Source: Bacteroidales bacterium (GTDB lineage Bacteria; Bacteroidota; Bacteroidia; Bacteroidales; UBA7960). From it: a stretch of DNA of 14,808 nucleotides. Below the pieces are notes generated by a model. It was not told the origin of the DNA. It ran no database searches and saw only the letters and a program-made list of their open reading frames with translations. Position numbers and translations under genes: made by a program. The stretch covers positions 1 through 14,808 of the forward strand of contig SKYG01000028.1 of assembly GCA_007128045.1 (NCBI GenBank), in the 5' to 3' direction. Of this stretch, positions 8,571 to 14,763 are shown piece by piece; the stretch's first letter is position 1; the number at the start of each line of letters is the position of its first letter.

Positions 8571-9182
8571 TTAACACCCTCCCTGGATGGTAATCACCTC
8601 GGTTTGTACCTGGGGAACGACAGGGCTTTTCGGGTCTTTTTCACGATTCTGGCCTGTCACTGATGATTGCATAAAACGGGGATAGTCGAAACGTGCTTTA
8701 TCATCTTTGTAATACCTATAGGATGGGTCAGGTACGTCGTTAAGCACATGGGCTTCGATGGTATCGAATCCTCCTGCCACCACCCGGATGTTGCTGTAAC
8801 CTTTCCCCAGCAATATCATAGCGGTATAAATGGCTTCTTGTTCCTCGTGCGAATAGAGTAACTTTTGTCCTGGCTGCTGAAATATTTTGCGGTATTCTTT
8901 AGAGAATATAGTTGCTTCAGGTATGTTTATCGCCCCGGGAATATGCCCACTGGAAAAAGATTCAGTATCACGAATATCCACAAATTGTATTCCATTCTCT
9001 GGCTGCTGCATTAGCTGATACAACTCAGCATAGTACACCAAAAAATCCTCCTCAAAACTTGTGTCGATCACTTTGGTAATGCTTGCACGGTACTTTCCTG
9101 AAGAAATATTACTTAATAACAATCCTGCTGAAATCAACCCAAAGAACAACAGTGCCCCGATATTTAATAGCTTATGTGACAT
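8571..9182 (-). CDS. Membrane-anchored rhodanese-like protein without active-site Cys, C-terminal GGC
   Basis: From the ATG at 9182 this is a 203-residue protein. A hydrophobic segment (about residues 4-24, LLNIGALLFFGLISAGLLL) anchors it, with the rest probably periplasmic. One rhodanese domain (about 48-150) has the usual VDIRD...GHIPGAINIPE and VVAGGF motifs. At the place of the catalytic Cys it reads LLYSHEEQEA, so Ser111 replaces Cys. The only cysteine in the protein is the last residue, in QTEVITIQGGC, at the end of a Pro- and charge-rich arm of about 50 residues. I infer a sulfur carrier whose reactive group is the tail Cys rather than a sulfurtransferase. A GTG at 9203 would add seven residues and overlap the upstream gene by 7 bases; I prefer the ATG because it begins right at the membrane anchor and leaves a 14-base gap. 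It is the last gene of the operon. Confidence 0.85.
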   Translation of the reverse strand: MSHKLLNIGALLFFGLISAGLLLSNISSGKYRASITKVIDTSFEEDFLVYYAELYQLMQQPENGIQFVDIRDTESFSSGHIPGAINIPEATIFSKEYRKIFQQPGQKLLYSHEEQEAIYTAMILLGKGYSNIRVVAGGFDTIEAHVLNDVPDPSYRYYKDDKARFDYPRFMQSSVTGQNREKDPKSPVVPQVQTEVITIQGGC

Positions 9183-9196
9183 ATTGATATGGTTTT

Positions 9197-10417
9197 TTAG
9201 CACCCCCCGGATGCTACTGGTACTTGTACTTCAATAATGGTATGAACAGGTGCTTGCTTGTCAGGTGCCGGTTTCACAGCACCCCCTTCCCGAAAGTATT
9301 GTCTGGCTTCTTTTGCAAAGCGTTTTGAGAAGCCATACATATAGTTGTTGTTATCTTCCTCTGGTTTGTCTGTAAACAGCATTTCAAACATGCCGTTCAG
9401 GCCTCCTTCAAGAATATATATATGGCTGATACCTGCTCTTCTTGCGATGGTCCATACCTGTGTTGGTACACTGGTTCCATCGCTGAAAAAAACTTTCTCG
9501 CGGGAGTCTCTGCGAAAAAATGCTCTGTATTTTCTGTCCAACACCTCTTCCGGATTCATGTTTATAGCTCCGGGAAGTGAAAAACGCTGGTATTGCTCTG
9601 ATTGGCGAAGGTCAATATATACAACGTCGTTACGTTCGTTCATGATGTCGAAAACAACTCTCTCTGATGTTACCTTTGCCATACCTGCATGCCATTCGTA
9701 ATTTAGCTGATCGACCGGTGTTTCATCAAAACCCGAGCTGCGTACGGCAGGGAGAAACACAAATAGTACCAGAAACCCGATCAGCATCAGGGCTGGCATC
9801 CGATAAGAAGGGCGTTGAGAAATTACAGAGGGAGATACTTTGTTCACCTTATCTTCTATCATCTGTGTTACAGCAAAAGCGATAAGCGCCACAGTCGCCA
9901 ACATGAGCGCAAACCAGTCCTTGCCTATTCCGAGGGTCTCAAAAATCTGGATGTGTCCCAGGAAACTTCCGGTATATAATGGTTCGAAGGTGCCGTAAAA
10001 ATGACCGAAGATAAACATGCCGATGAACATGCCGCCGATAAATACCATGGCATCAACCTTCCCGATTACCGCTCCGACCAGGCTGGTGCCCGGACAAAAA
10101 CCTCCCATGATAAAACCTCCGCCCATGATAAGCCCCCCGATAATTGCCGACCACAGGAAGGTTGGATTGATATATACCAGACTCATGTCTACCCATCCCA
10201 GGAAAGAGAAAAACAATAACCCGGTCATGGCTGTGATACCTGCCGTAAAAAACACCTTTAATACTACAAAGTCGTACCCATAAAACAGGCCGGCAAGCTT
10301 TCTGGAAGAAGAAAAGCCTGCTTGTTCCAGGATGTAGCCGAATCCTATACCCAGCACTAGTGCGAAGAACAGCAGCAGGCTGGGGTTCACCAAACCTTCA
10401 GGAATAAATGGTGCCAT
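9197..10417 (-). CDS. YeeE/YedE half-transporter fused to a periplasmic rhodanese-like domain, C-terminal GGC
   Basis: This 406-residue fusion has a YeeE/YedE (Sulf_transp type) membrane part with about five helices (near 12-30, 50-72, 88-107, 122-142, 168-186) and the family motif GGFCPGTS with C108. Transporters of this family take up thiosulfate (TsuA/YeeE). A sixth helix (207-224) follows a positively charged loop (K190, K193, R202, R206), which by the positive-inside rule puts the next part in the periplasm. A rhodanese domain (about 250-348) has YIDLRQSEQY...LPGAINMNPE and ILEGGLNGM, but Ser312 (FFSDGTS) stands at the catalytic Cys position. A flexible arm then ends in IIEVQVPVASGGC. 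C108 and the terminal C406 are the only cysteines. It lies 18 bases after the other half-transporter. The fusion and the tail suggest that the carrier arm feeds or unloads the channel from the periplasmic side. Confidence 0.9.
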   Translation of the reverse strand: MAPFIPEGLVNPSLLLFFALVLGIGFGYILEQAGFSSSRKLAGLFYGYDFVVLKVFFTAGITAMTGLLFFSFLGWVDMSLVYINPTFLWSAIIGGLIMGGGFIMGGFCPGTSLVGAVIGKVDAMVFIGGMFIGMFIFGHFYGTFEPLYTGSFLGHIQIFETLGIGKDWFALMLATVALIAFAVTQMIEDKVNKVSPSVISQRPSYRMPALMLIGFLVLFVFLPAVRSSGFDETPVDQLNYEWHAGMAKVTSERVVFDIMNERNDVVYIDLRQSEQYQRFSLPGAINMNPEEVLDRKYRAFFRRDSREKVFFSDGTSVPTQVWTIARRAGISHIYILEGGLNGMFEMLFTDKPEEDNNNYMYGFSKRFAKEARQYFREGGAVKPAPDKQAPVHTIIEVQVPVASGGC

Positions 10418-10435
10418 AATTTGTCTCGTTAAGGG

Positions 10436-10942
10436 TTATATCCAAAGCTTTCTGAAAAACCATGCCAGCGCATACCCTGACCCAAAGATCGCCATCATGG
10501 TGATGATGCCCCCTGTTGATAGCACGGCCATTCCGCTTAATGCTGCCCCGGAGGTGCATCCGCGCCCAAACTGTGCGCCCAGTCCGAACAACAAGCCTCC
10601 GGCCAGGGCAAAAGCAAGCCTGGTCCTCGTTCCAATACCCGGTCCGCGATCAACCTTCAGGGCCATCCTGCCCGACATGGCACCGCTGAAGAAGCCTCCT
10701 ATCAATACGCCAAGTGCCATATATACCAGGAATGATTGCATCGGACTGGTGTCTGACACGAAATATTCCTCATAAAAGGTGCTCTTTTCAGCATATTCCG
10801 GTGCAGCTTTAGCCACAGAGGTGACCAGCAGACTTTTCGCAGCACCACTTGCGCCAAGCCCCCTGCCTGCAATCAGGTAGGAGGCCATTAAAACAAGCCC
10901 CAGCAAAAAACCCGCCAAATAAGGATTCATGTATGGTTTCAT
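10436..10942 (-). CDS. YeeE/YedE family half-transporter, first half
   Basis: This 168-residue membrane protein has about four hydrophobic segments (near 9-26, 69-90, 109-126, 143-162) and the YeeE/YedE motif GRGCTSGAALSG with C129, its only cysteine. Full-length family members such as TsuA contain two internally similar halves, one with a Cys-Thr-Ser-Gly and one with a Cys-Pro-Gly type motif. Here the first type is in this protein and the second in the next gene, 18 bases downstream, so the two most likely assemble into one transporter. The loop at 30-67 between the first two helices is longer than needed and probably lies on one membrane face. The substrate is likely thiosulfate or another sulfane-sulfur compound by family, not proven here. 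An alternative ATG four codons in would hardly change the product. Confidence 0.88.
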   Translation of the reverse strand: MKPYMNPYLAGFLLGLVLMASYLIAGRGLGASGAAKSLLVTSVAKAAPEYAEKSTFYEEYFVSDTSPMQSFLVYMALGVLIGGFFSGAMSGRMALKVDRGPGIGTRTRLAFALAGGLLFGLGAQFGRGCTSGAALSGMAVLSTGGIITMMAIFGSGYALAWFFRKLWI

Positions 10943-10953
10943 GTGTTAAAAAT

Positions 10954-10982
10954 TTGTCTAAATGTCTAAATGTCAAAAAGTC
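10954..10982 (+). repeat. Octad element TT-(GTCTAAAT)2-GTCAAAAA-GTC, copy 3
   Basis: This copy has the same head (TTGTCT) and tail (GTCAAAAAGTC) as the 37-base copies but one octad fewer, 29 bases. It sits between two genes of the sulfur operon and abuts the CCTCAACY array at 10984-11023, so the two repeat families meet head to tail here. Confidence 0.78.
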
Positions 10983-10983
10983 G

Positions 10984-11023
10984 CCTCAACCCCTCAACTC
11001 CTCAACCCCTCAACTTCTCAACT
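10984..11023 (+). repeat. 8-base tandem repeat CCTCAACY, five units
   Basis: Five units (CCTCAACC, CCTCAACT, CCTCAACC, CCTCAACT, TCTCAACT) follow each other without spacers. The core CTCAAC is shared with the arrays at 1-29 and 4290-4324. It ends seven bases before the stop codon of the double-rhodanese gene. Confidence 0.85.
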
Positions 11024-11030
11024 TTCCCCC

Positions 11031-12125
11031 TCAGCATCCGCCTTGCACGCTGATGGTCTCTGTTTGGATCTCCGTTTCTGGTATCGTCGTATCATTCTGC
11101 CCCTCTGTTCCGGAAAGGGGATAGTTTTTAACCATGCCTGGCACAAAAGACCTTCGCTGGGGTTGGGTGTCAAGCATGGTTTGCTGTATAAATGCGTTTA
11201 CCCCGTATGGGATGTGGTATGCCTCATAACCAAGCAGGCGCAGGTAGGCTACCGGATATACACTATGATGTGCGGTATAGCAATAAAGCACCACCGGTTT
11301 ATCTGTTGGAAGGGTGTTGAGATACTGCCCCTTTCCCAGTGATGCCTTGGGTTCGTATTGAATAGAGCCGGCAATATGACCCTTACGGTATAATGAGTCG
11401 GGCCAATAGTTGATTATATAGTAATTGGATGGCTCTTTCAGTACCACACCGGCATCAATCACGGTGTGTTCCAATGTAATGTCAAGTATGTCGGCTGCCC
11501 TTGCCCGTAATATGTCATAGGCATCGGTTTTGCCTGTTTGTAAAGCCGGAAGCTCCCCTGGGTTGTTTTTGGCGTGTGGTGTTGTTTCCAGTTTGCCTTC
11601 CATGTGGGAGCTCATGGCGGCGAGCCAATAGTTCTCAGCAATTTCCATGTCCCAACTGCTAAGGCCATTACGTAAAAAAACCACATTGTTGTATCCAAGA
11701 AATTGGAGCACGGCAGTAACGTAGCCACTAAGCATGGCATTTGGACAGACCAATACGATCTTTTCAAACGCATTCGGATCTATCGTTTGTTCAAAATAGT
11801 GTAATAGTTCTGAAGCGGAGATGTTTACCGAATGGGCAATATGCCCGGCATGATACGCATCTTGTGGCCGGAGGTCAATAATCAACTGGTTGTGTCCTGA
11901 CAGTTTGCTGTATACATCTTCCGGGGCAATCATTGTGGGAATGTCCGGATCGTTTATAAGGTTTCCATGCTCGCTAAGGTAATCTAGCAGTAATTGTGTC
12001 TCATTCAATGGTTGACGTGAACCATCCTCTTTATTATCCTTGTTGCAGGCAATCAGGAACAAAAGGAATAGGAGGGGCAGGAAGATGTGTTGGCTATTGA
12101 TGATCCTACGATACTTCGGGTTCAT
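11031..12125 (-). CDS. Lipoprotein with two rhodanese domains and C-terminal GGC
   Basis: From the ATG at 12125 this is a 364-residue protein with a lipoprotein signal ending in FLIAC, lipidated at C27. Rhodanese domain 1 (about 70-165) has IIDLRPQDAYHAGHI and the active-site loop VLVCPNAMLSG with C127. Domain 2 (about 225-320) has YWPDSLYRKGHIAGS and LYCYTAHHS with C282. A flexible arm of roughly 45 residues ends in EIQTETISVQGGC, with C364 as the last residue. These four cysteines are the only ones, each with a clear possible role: lipid anchor, two active sites, tail. It is the only one of the three GGC proteins that keeps rhodanese cysteines, so it may load or unload the others. Acidic and lysine residues after C27 (NKDNKED) recall surface-export signals of Bacteroidota lipoproteins, but this is uncertain. 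An upstream ATG at 12179 would put 18 charged residues before the signal, so I reject it. Confidence 0.88.
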   Translation of the reverse strand: MNPKYRRIINSQHIFLPLLFLLFLIACNKDNKEDGSRQPLNETQLLLDYLSEHGNLINDPDIPTMIAPEDVYSKLSGHNQLIIDLRPQDAYHAGHIAHSVNISASELLHYFEQTIDPNAFEKIVLVCPNAMLSGYVTAVLQFLGYNNVVFLRNGLSSWDMEIAENYWLAAMSSHMEGKLETTPHAKNNPGELPALQTGKTDAYDILRARAADILDITLEHTVIDAGVVLKEPSNYYIINYWPDSLYRKGHIAGSIQYEPKASLGKGQYLNTLPTDKPVVLYCYTAHHSVYPVAYLRLLGYEAYHIPYGVNAFIQQTMLDTQPQRRSFVPGMVKNYPLSGTEGQNDTTIPETEIQTETISVQGGC

Positions 12126-12244
12126 GTGTTTGTTTTTTTTCTTTGACTCTTGACCTTCCTGATAAATCGGGATGTTCATTTTACTTCGATCAGCTGTCGA
12201 TTATCGTGCTTAAGAAATAAAAATGCTCCTGTGTGTCGAACATT

Positions 12245-12892
12245 TTACATGTTGGTTTCATCTACTTTCTCATTTTCCGGCTCTTCCAGTTCTTCCCAGC
12301 CGGTGATCATGGCTTTGAGGTTCGATGTGACGGTGTGCCCTGTTGTAATCAGGTATACATGCACTAGTACAAATGCAAGCAGGACGTAAGCCCCCAGGGT
12401 GTGCAGGTAGGCAATGGTATGCAAATCGGTCAGTCCCAACGACTCAATGGCGCCATCTTTGGGATAGCGGTAAAACATGTATAACAGCCCTGACACCACC
12501 ATTACGGGGATAAACAGAATTTTCAGTCCAAGATACACCAGCCTTTGCAAAGGGTTCAGCTTGCTGATAAGGGTTTTGCGGGTAGGGTGGGGGGCATTGC
12601 GAAAGATTCCAGTAATATAATAGTCAATCTGGGCGCTCAGATTCTGTGTTGTGGGCAGGTATTGCCGCCACTCACCGGTAGTGAAATGCCAGAAGATGGT
12701 AAAGATGATCAAAATGATCAACGCCCAGGCTGCCTTATTATGTAGGTTTACTGCCTGTTCGAAGCCAAAAAGTGACAATGACCCATGTATCTCGAAACCG
12801 GTAATAGCCAGAAATAAGATCAGGAAAGCCTGTGTCCAGTGCCAGAACCTTTCATAACCCTTGTAAATATATACCCTTTTGATGGTGCTCAT
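12245..12892 (-). CDS. Four-helix cytochrome b (cytochrome b561 / hydrogenase cytochrome b type)
   Basis: This 215-residue membrane protein has four hydrophobic segments (near 19-36, 54-72, 117-140 and 157-184). Histidines in or beside them are candidates for binding two b haems: H18 (RFWHWTQ), H69 (IFWHFTTG), H164 and H178 (LVHVYLITTGH). This pattern is that of the cytochrome b subunits that link periplasmic dehydrogenases or reductases to the quinone pool. The C-terminal 20 residues are acidic and exposed. It lies 44 bases after the octahaem cytochrome gene, so its natural partner is that protein, with which it would form a quinol-to-cytochrome c module. The direction of electron flow is open. 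The N-terminus starts directly before the first helix region, which supports the ATG at 12892. Confidence 0.88.
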   Translation of the reverse strand: MSTIKRVYIYKGYERFWHWTQAFLILFLAITGFEIHGSLSLFGFEQAVNLHNKAAWALIILIIFTIFWHFTTGEWRQYLPTTQNLSAQIDYYITGIFRNAPHPTRKTLISKLNPLQRLVYLGLKILFIPVMVVSGLLYMFYRYPKDGAIESLGLTDLHTIAYLHTLGAYVLLAFVLVHVYLITTGHTVTSNLKAMITGWEELEEPENEKVDETNM

Positions 12893-12936
12893 GCGATAGA
12901 TATTTGTGGTGTTTTTATGTGGGATAGTTGTTTGTT

Positions 12937-14502
12937 TTATCGCGTGCTTTTCAAATGGATAACGAACCGGGCTGCTGCATGTGTTATCACGCCGCCGAGT
13001 GACATGATCAGCAAGAATATCCCAAAATAGTCGATTGAGGCATTACGGCTTTGTGCAGGAATATAGGCTCCTGCAATACCTGCCAGTCTGCCTCCCGTCC
13101 TGGTGTGACAGTCTTCACAGCGAAGTGCATGGTCGGACGGTGATACCATATGGCTGACAGGCAGGAACATTTCCGTTTCAATGAAGTCGTACTTGCCGGA
13201 ATAGGGCATATTCAAATGTTCCATGCCCGTTCGCAATGCCGCTTCCCAGTCCAGGTCGATCCAAAGTGCTCCCCTGTTGGCTTCAGCATCCCATAACTTT
13301 GGCTGTATGATGGTCAGGTGCTCGGTGTCATAAGGCTGCTTGCCACGATGAACTTTCATGGGGGTGATCCTGGACTCATCGTCTGAGTAGCTGCCAAACA
13401 TTGTGTTTATATGAAGGGGCAGATTGTCCAGGTCTATCTTGTCGGTGAGCAGATGATGGTCAGCCGTTCCATTAAACCAAAAATACTCAGGTTCCACATT
13501 CTGTGCCCAGTTAAAATCTCCTTTTATTGATGTATACAGCTCATTACCCAGGGTGTCAAGTATCTGGTAAGGCAGTCCTTCTTCCCGCCGGGTAGCCGTA
13601 GACCAGTCCCAATACATTTTGGTGGCATTTACCTTGGCATAAATAGGTATATGGCACGTCTGACAAGCAACTTTTGCGGTATGTTCATTTAACTTATGGT
13701 TGATATGAGGATATGAGGTATGGCAACGTTCGCAGGTAACCCTTTGTTTGCTATCAGATGCTACGCCATAGTAGCGCCCGAGCATCTGGTGATTCGTGGC
13801 AGAGTGGCAGTCGACACATAACAGGTTACCCCCATCTACACCCATGTGCACATCCACCTCACGCGAAGCACCCAGCAACCCCATCTCCAGGTCACCATGT
13901 TTTACACCATTCCCCCCGGCACTATGAAAGTGGCAATAACCGCAATTTTCGTTCATGGGGCGTCCGACATTCTGGACGATAGTCTGGAAGTCGAGACCAG
14001 GAACCGGATAGCCGGCTCCTCCTCTGGCTTTGTCATACATGCCGGTGTTGTCGTGACAGATCAGACAGTCGATGTTGTTCTGGTTGGAAAAGTCAAATGT
14101 GTCATCTTTCCATCCATATCCAATGTGGCAGCGGTTGCAGGTACCTTCATTGGAGGCTATCCCGGTACAAAAGTTGTTGATCAGGTTCTTTTTACCCAGG
14201 TAGGTGACGCCCCTGCCTTCAATATATGCGGCCCTCTCCCAGTTCCAGTGTGCATTGCCCAATACCTCAGCTCCTCTTTCTGTATGGCAGGAAAGACAGG
14301 TGGCCGTGATCTCATGCGGGTTGTCAAAATCTCTCTGAAGAACCTCATGCTTGCTATGATCTACCGAAGGAATGTGGGGCCGGGAGTATTCTTCCTTCAG
14401 TGCTGCCAACAGCAGATTCTCTTTGTTGGCATCACGCAATACAAGGGTGATGATCACCAACGGAACAACCACTGAAAGTATGAATGTAGCGATGTTTTTC
14501 AT
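12937..14502 (-). CDS. Octahaem cytochrome c, tetrathionate reductase (Otr) type, anchored at both ends
   Basis: This 521-residue protein has exactly eight CXXCH haem c sites, with first Cys at 69, 122, 146, 187, 229, 257, 280 and 462. The spacing, with seven sites in 69-284, a long haem-free stretch (285-461) and the eighth near the end, fits octahaem tetrathionate reductases such as Otr of Shewanella, which reduces tetrathionate, nitrite and hydroxylamine in vitro. Otr has a lysine-ligated active-site haem; K104, K105 and K132 are near the second site here, but I cannot assign one. An N-terminal hydrophobic segment (about 4-22, without a clear cleavage site) and a C-terminal helix (about 490-515) would hold the haem domain on the periplasmic side at both ends. 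One further cysteine, C112, is not in a haem site. It is the first gene of the operon and is followed by the cytochrome b. Sulfur genes downstream favour a sulfur substrate over nitrite. Confidence 0.92.
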   Translation of the reverse strand: MKNIATFILSVVVPLVIITLVLRDANKENLLLAALKEEYSRPHIPSVDHSKHEVLQRDFDNPHEITATCLSCHTERGAEVLGNAHWNWERAAYIEGRGVTYLGKKNLINNFCTGIASNEGTCNRCHIGYGWKDDTFDFSNQNNIDCLICHDNTGMYDKARGGAGYPVPGLDFQTIVQNVGRPMNENCGYCHFHSAGGNGVKHGDLEMGLLGASREVDVHMGVDGGNLLCVDCHSATNHQMLGRYYGVASDSKQRVTCERCHTSYPHINHKLNEHTAKVACQTCHIPIYAKVNATKMYWDWSTATRREEGLPYQILDTLGNELYTSIKGDFNWAQNVEPEYFWFNGTADHHLLTDKIDLDNLPLHINTMFGSYSDDESRITPMKVHRGKQPYDTEHLTIIQPKLWDAEANRGALWIDLDWEAALRTGMEHLNMPYSGKYDFIETEMFLPVSHMVSPSDHALRCEDCHTRTGGRLAGIAGAYIPAQSRNASIDYFGIFLLIMSLGGVITHAAARFVIHLKSTR

Positions 14503-14587
14503 ACATATACTGATTTATAGTAACGATCGGAAAATTTGTATCAGTATTAAGAAATCATTCTTCAATCAAACCAATTAAATATGCATA

Positions 14588-14595
14588 CAAATATA
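14588..14595 (-). promoter_or_regulatory. Possible -7 box of the sulfur operon
   Basis: On the minus strand this reads TATATTTG, identical to the -7 box of the TPR gene promoter, about 85 bases before the octahaem ATG. No TTTG box lies 17-19 bases upstream, so it would need an activator or another sigma factor, or be a chance match in AT-rich DNA. Confidence 0.32.
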
Positions 14596-14670
14596 TGAAT
14601 GTAATTCGATATATTATGATGGTTTACGTAAAAATTATTTGATATGTCTGACTGGCACGTCTTTGCGTTG

Positions 14671-14708
14671 TTATCCAATTCATTGATCTTTGGCTTTTGA
14701 TTGGATAA
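14671..14708. promoter_or_regulatory. Perfect 9-base inverted repeat, possible operator or hairpin
   Basis: TTATCCAAT (14671-14679) and ATTGGATAA (14700-14708) are exact inverted copies separated by 20 bases. They lie 76-113 bases upstream of the putative -7 box, where an activator site could be. The stem is AT-rich and the loop large, so a terminator is less likely, though a T-rich stretch follows on the plus strand. Confidence 0.35.
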
Positions 14709-14763
14709 GTATTTCTTTTATTAGGATACAAAAGGCGTAGTCTTTATCTTTATCCCACGAGGT

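Noticed and set aside
9180..9203. GTG start at 9203 for the last rhodanese gene
   Set aside because: It would overlap the end of the upstream gene by 7 bases and add charged residues before the membrane anchor; the ATG at 9182 fits better. It cannot be excluded.
8571..10417. Sequencing error or frameshift as the cause of the missing rhodanese Cys
   Set aside because: Both frames run intact through the domain to the shared GGC tail, and the change is a Ser codon in the same place in two different genes.
4290..11023. CRISPR-like arrays
   Set aside because: The repeat units are only 8 bases and follow each other without spacers, and no cas gene is present.
8571..12125. The GGC tails as a type IX secretion C-terminal domain or as a prenylation signal
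   Set aside because: The proteins are membrane-anchored or lipidated and lack the large beta-sandwich sorting domain; a terminal GGC is not a known bacterial lipidation signal.
12126..12179. ATG at 12179 as start of the double-rhodanese lipoprotein
   Set aside because: It would add 18 mostly polar residues before a normal lipoprotein signal; the inner ATG gives a typical signal length.
13846..14475. A 209-codon open frame on the plus strand opposite the octahaem cytochrome gene
   Set aside because: The minus strand carries eight CXXCH sites and clear family features; the plus frame has no recognisable domain and is a shadow of it.
12937..14502. Octahaem hydroxylamine oxidoreductase or octahaem nitrite reductase
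   Set aside because: All eight sites are CXXCH with the Otr-like spacing and long gap before the last site, and the neighbours are sulfur genes. Activity on nitrogen compounds is still possible.
14680..14730. Rho-independent terminator at the inverted repeat near the right end
   Set aside because: The stem is AT-rich and the loop is 20 bases, so a stable terminator hairpin is unlikely.
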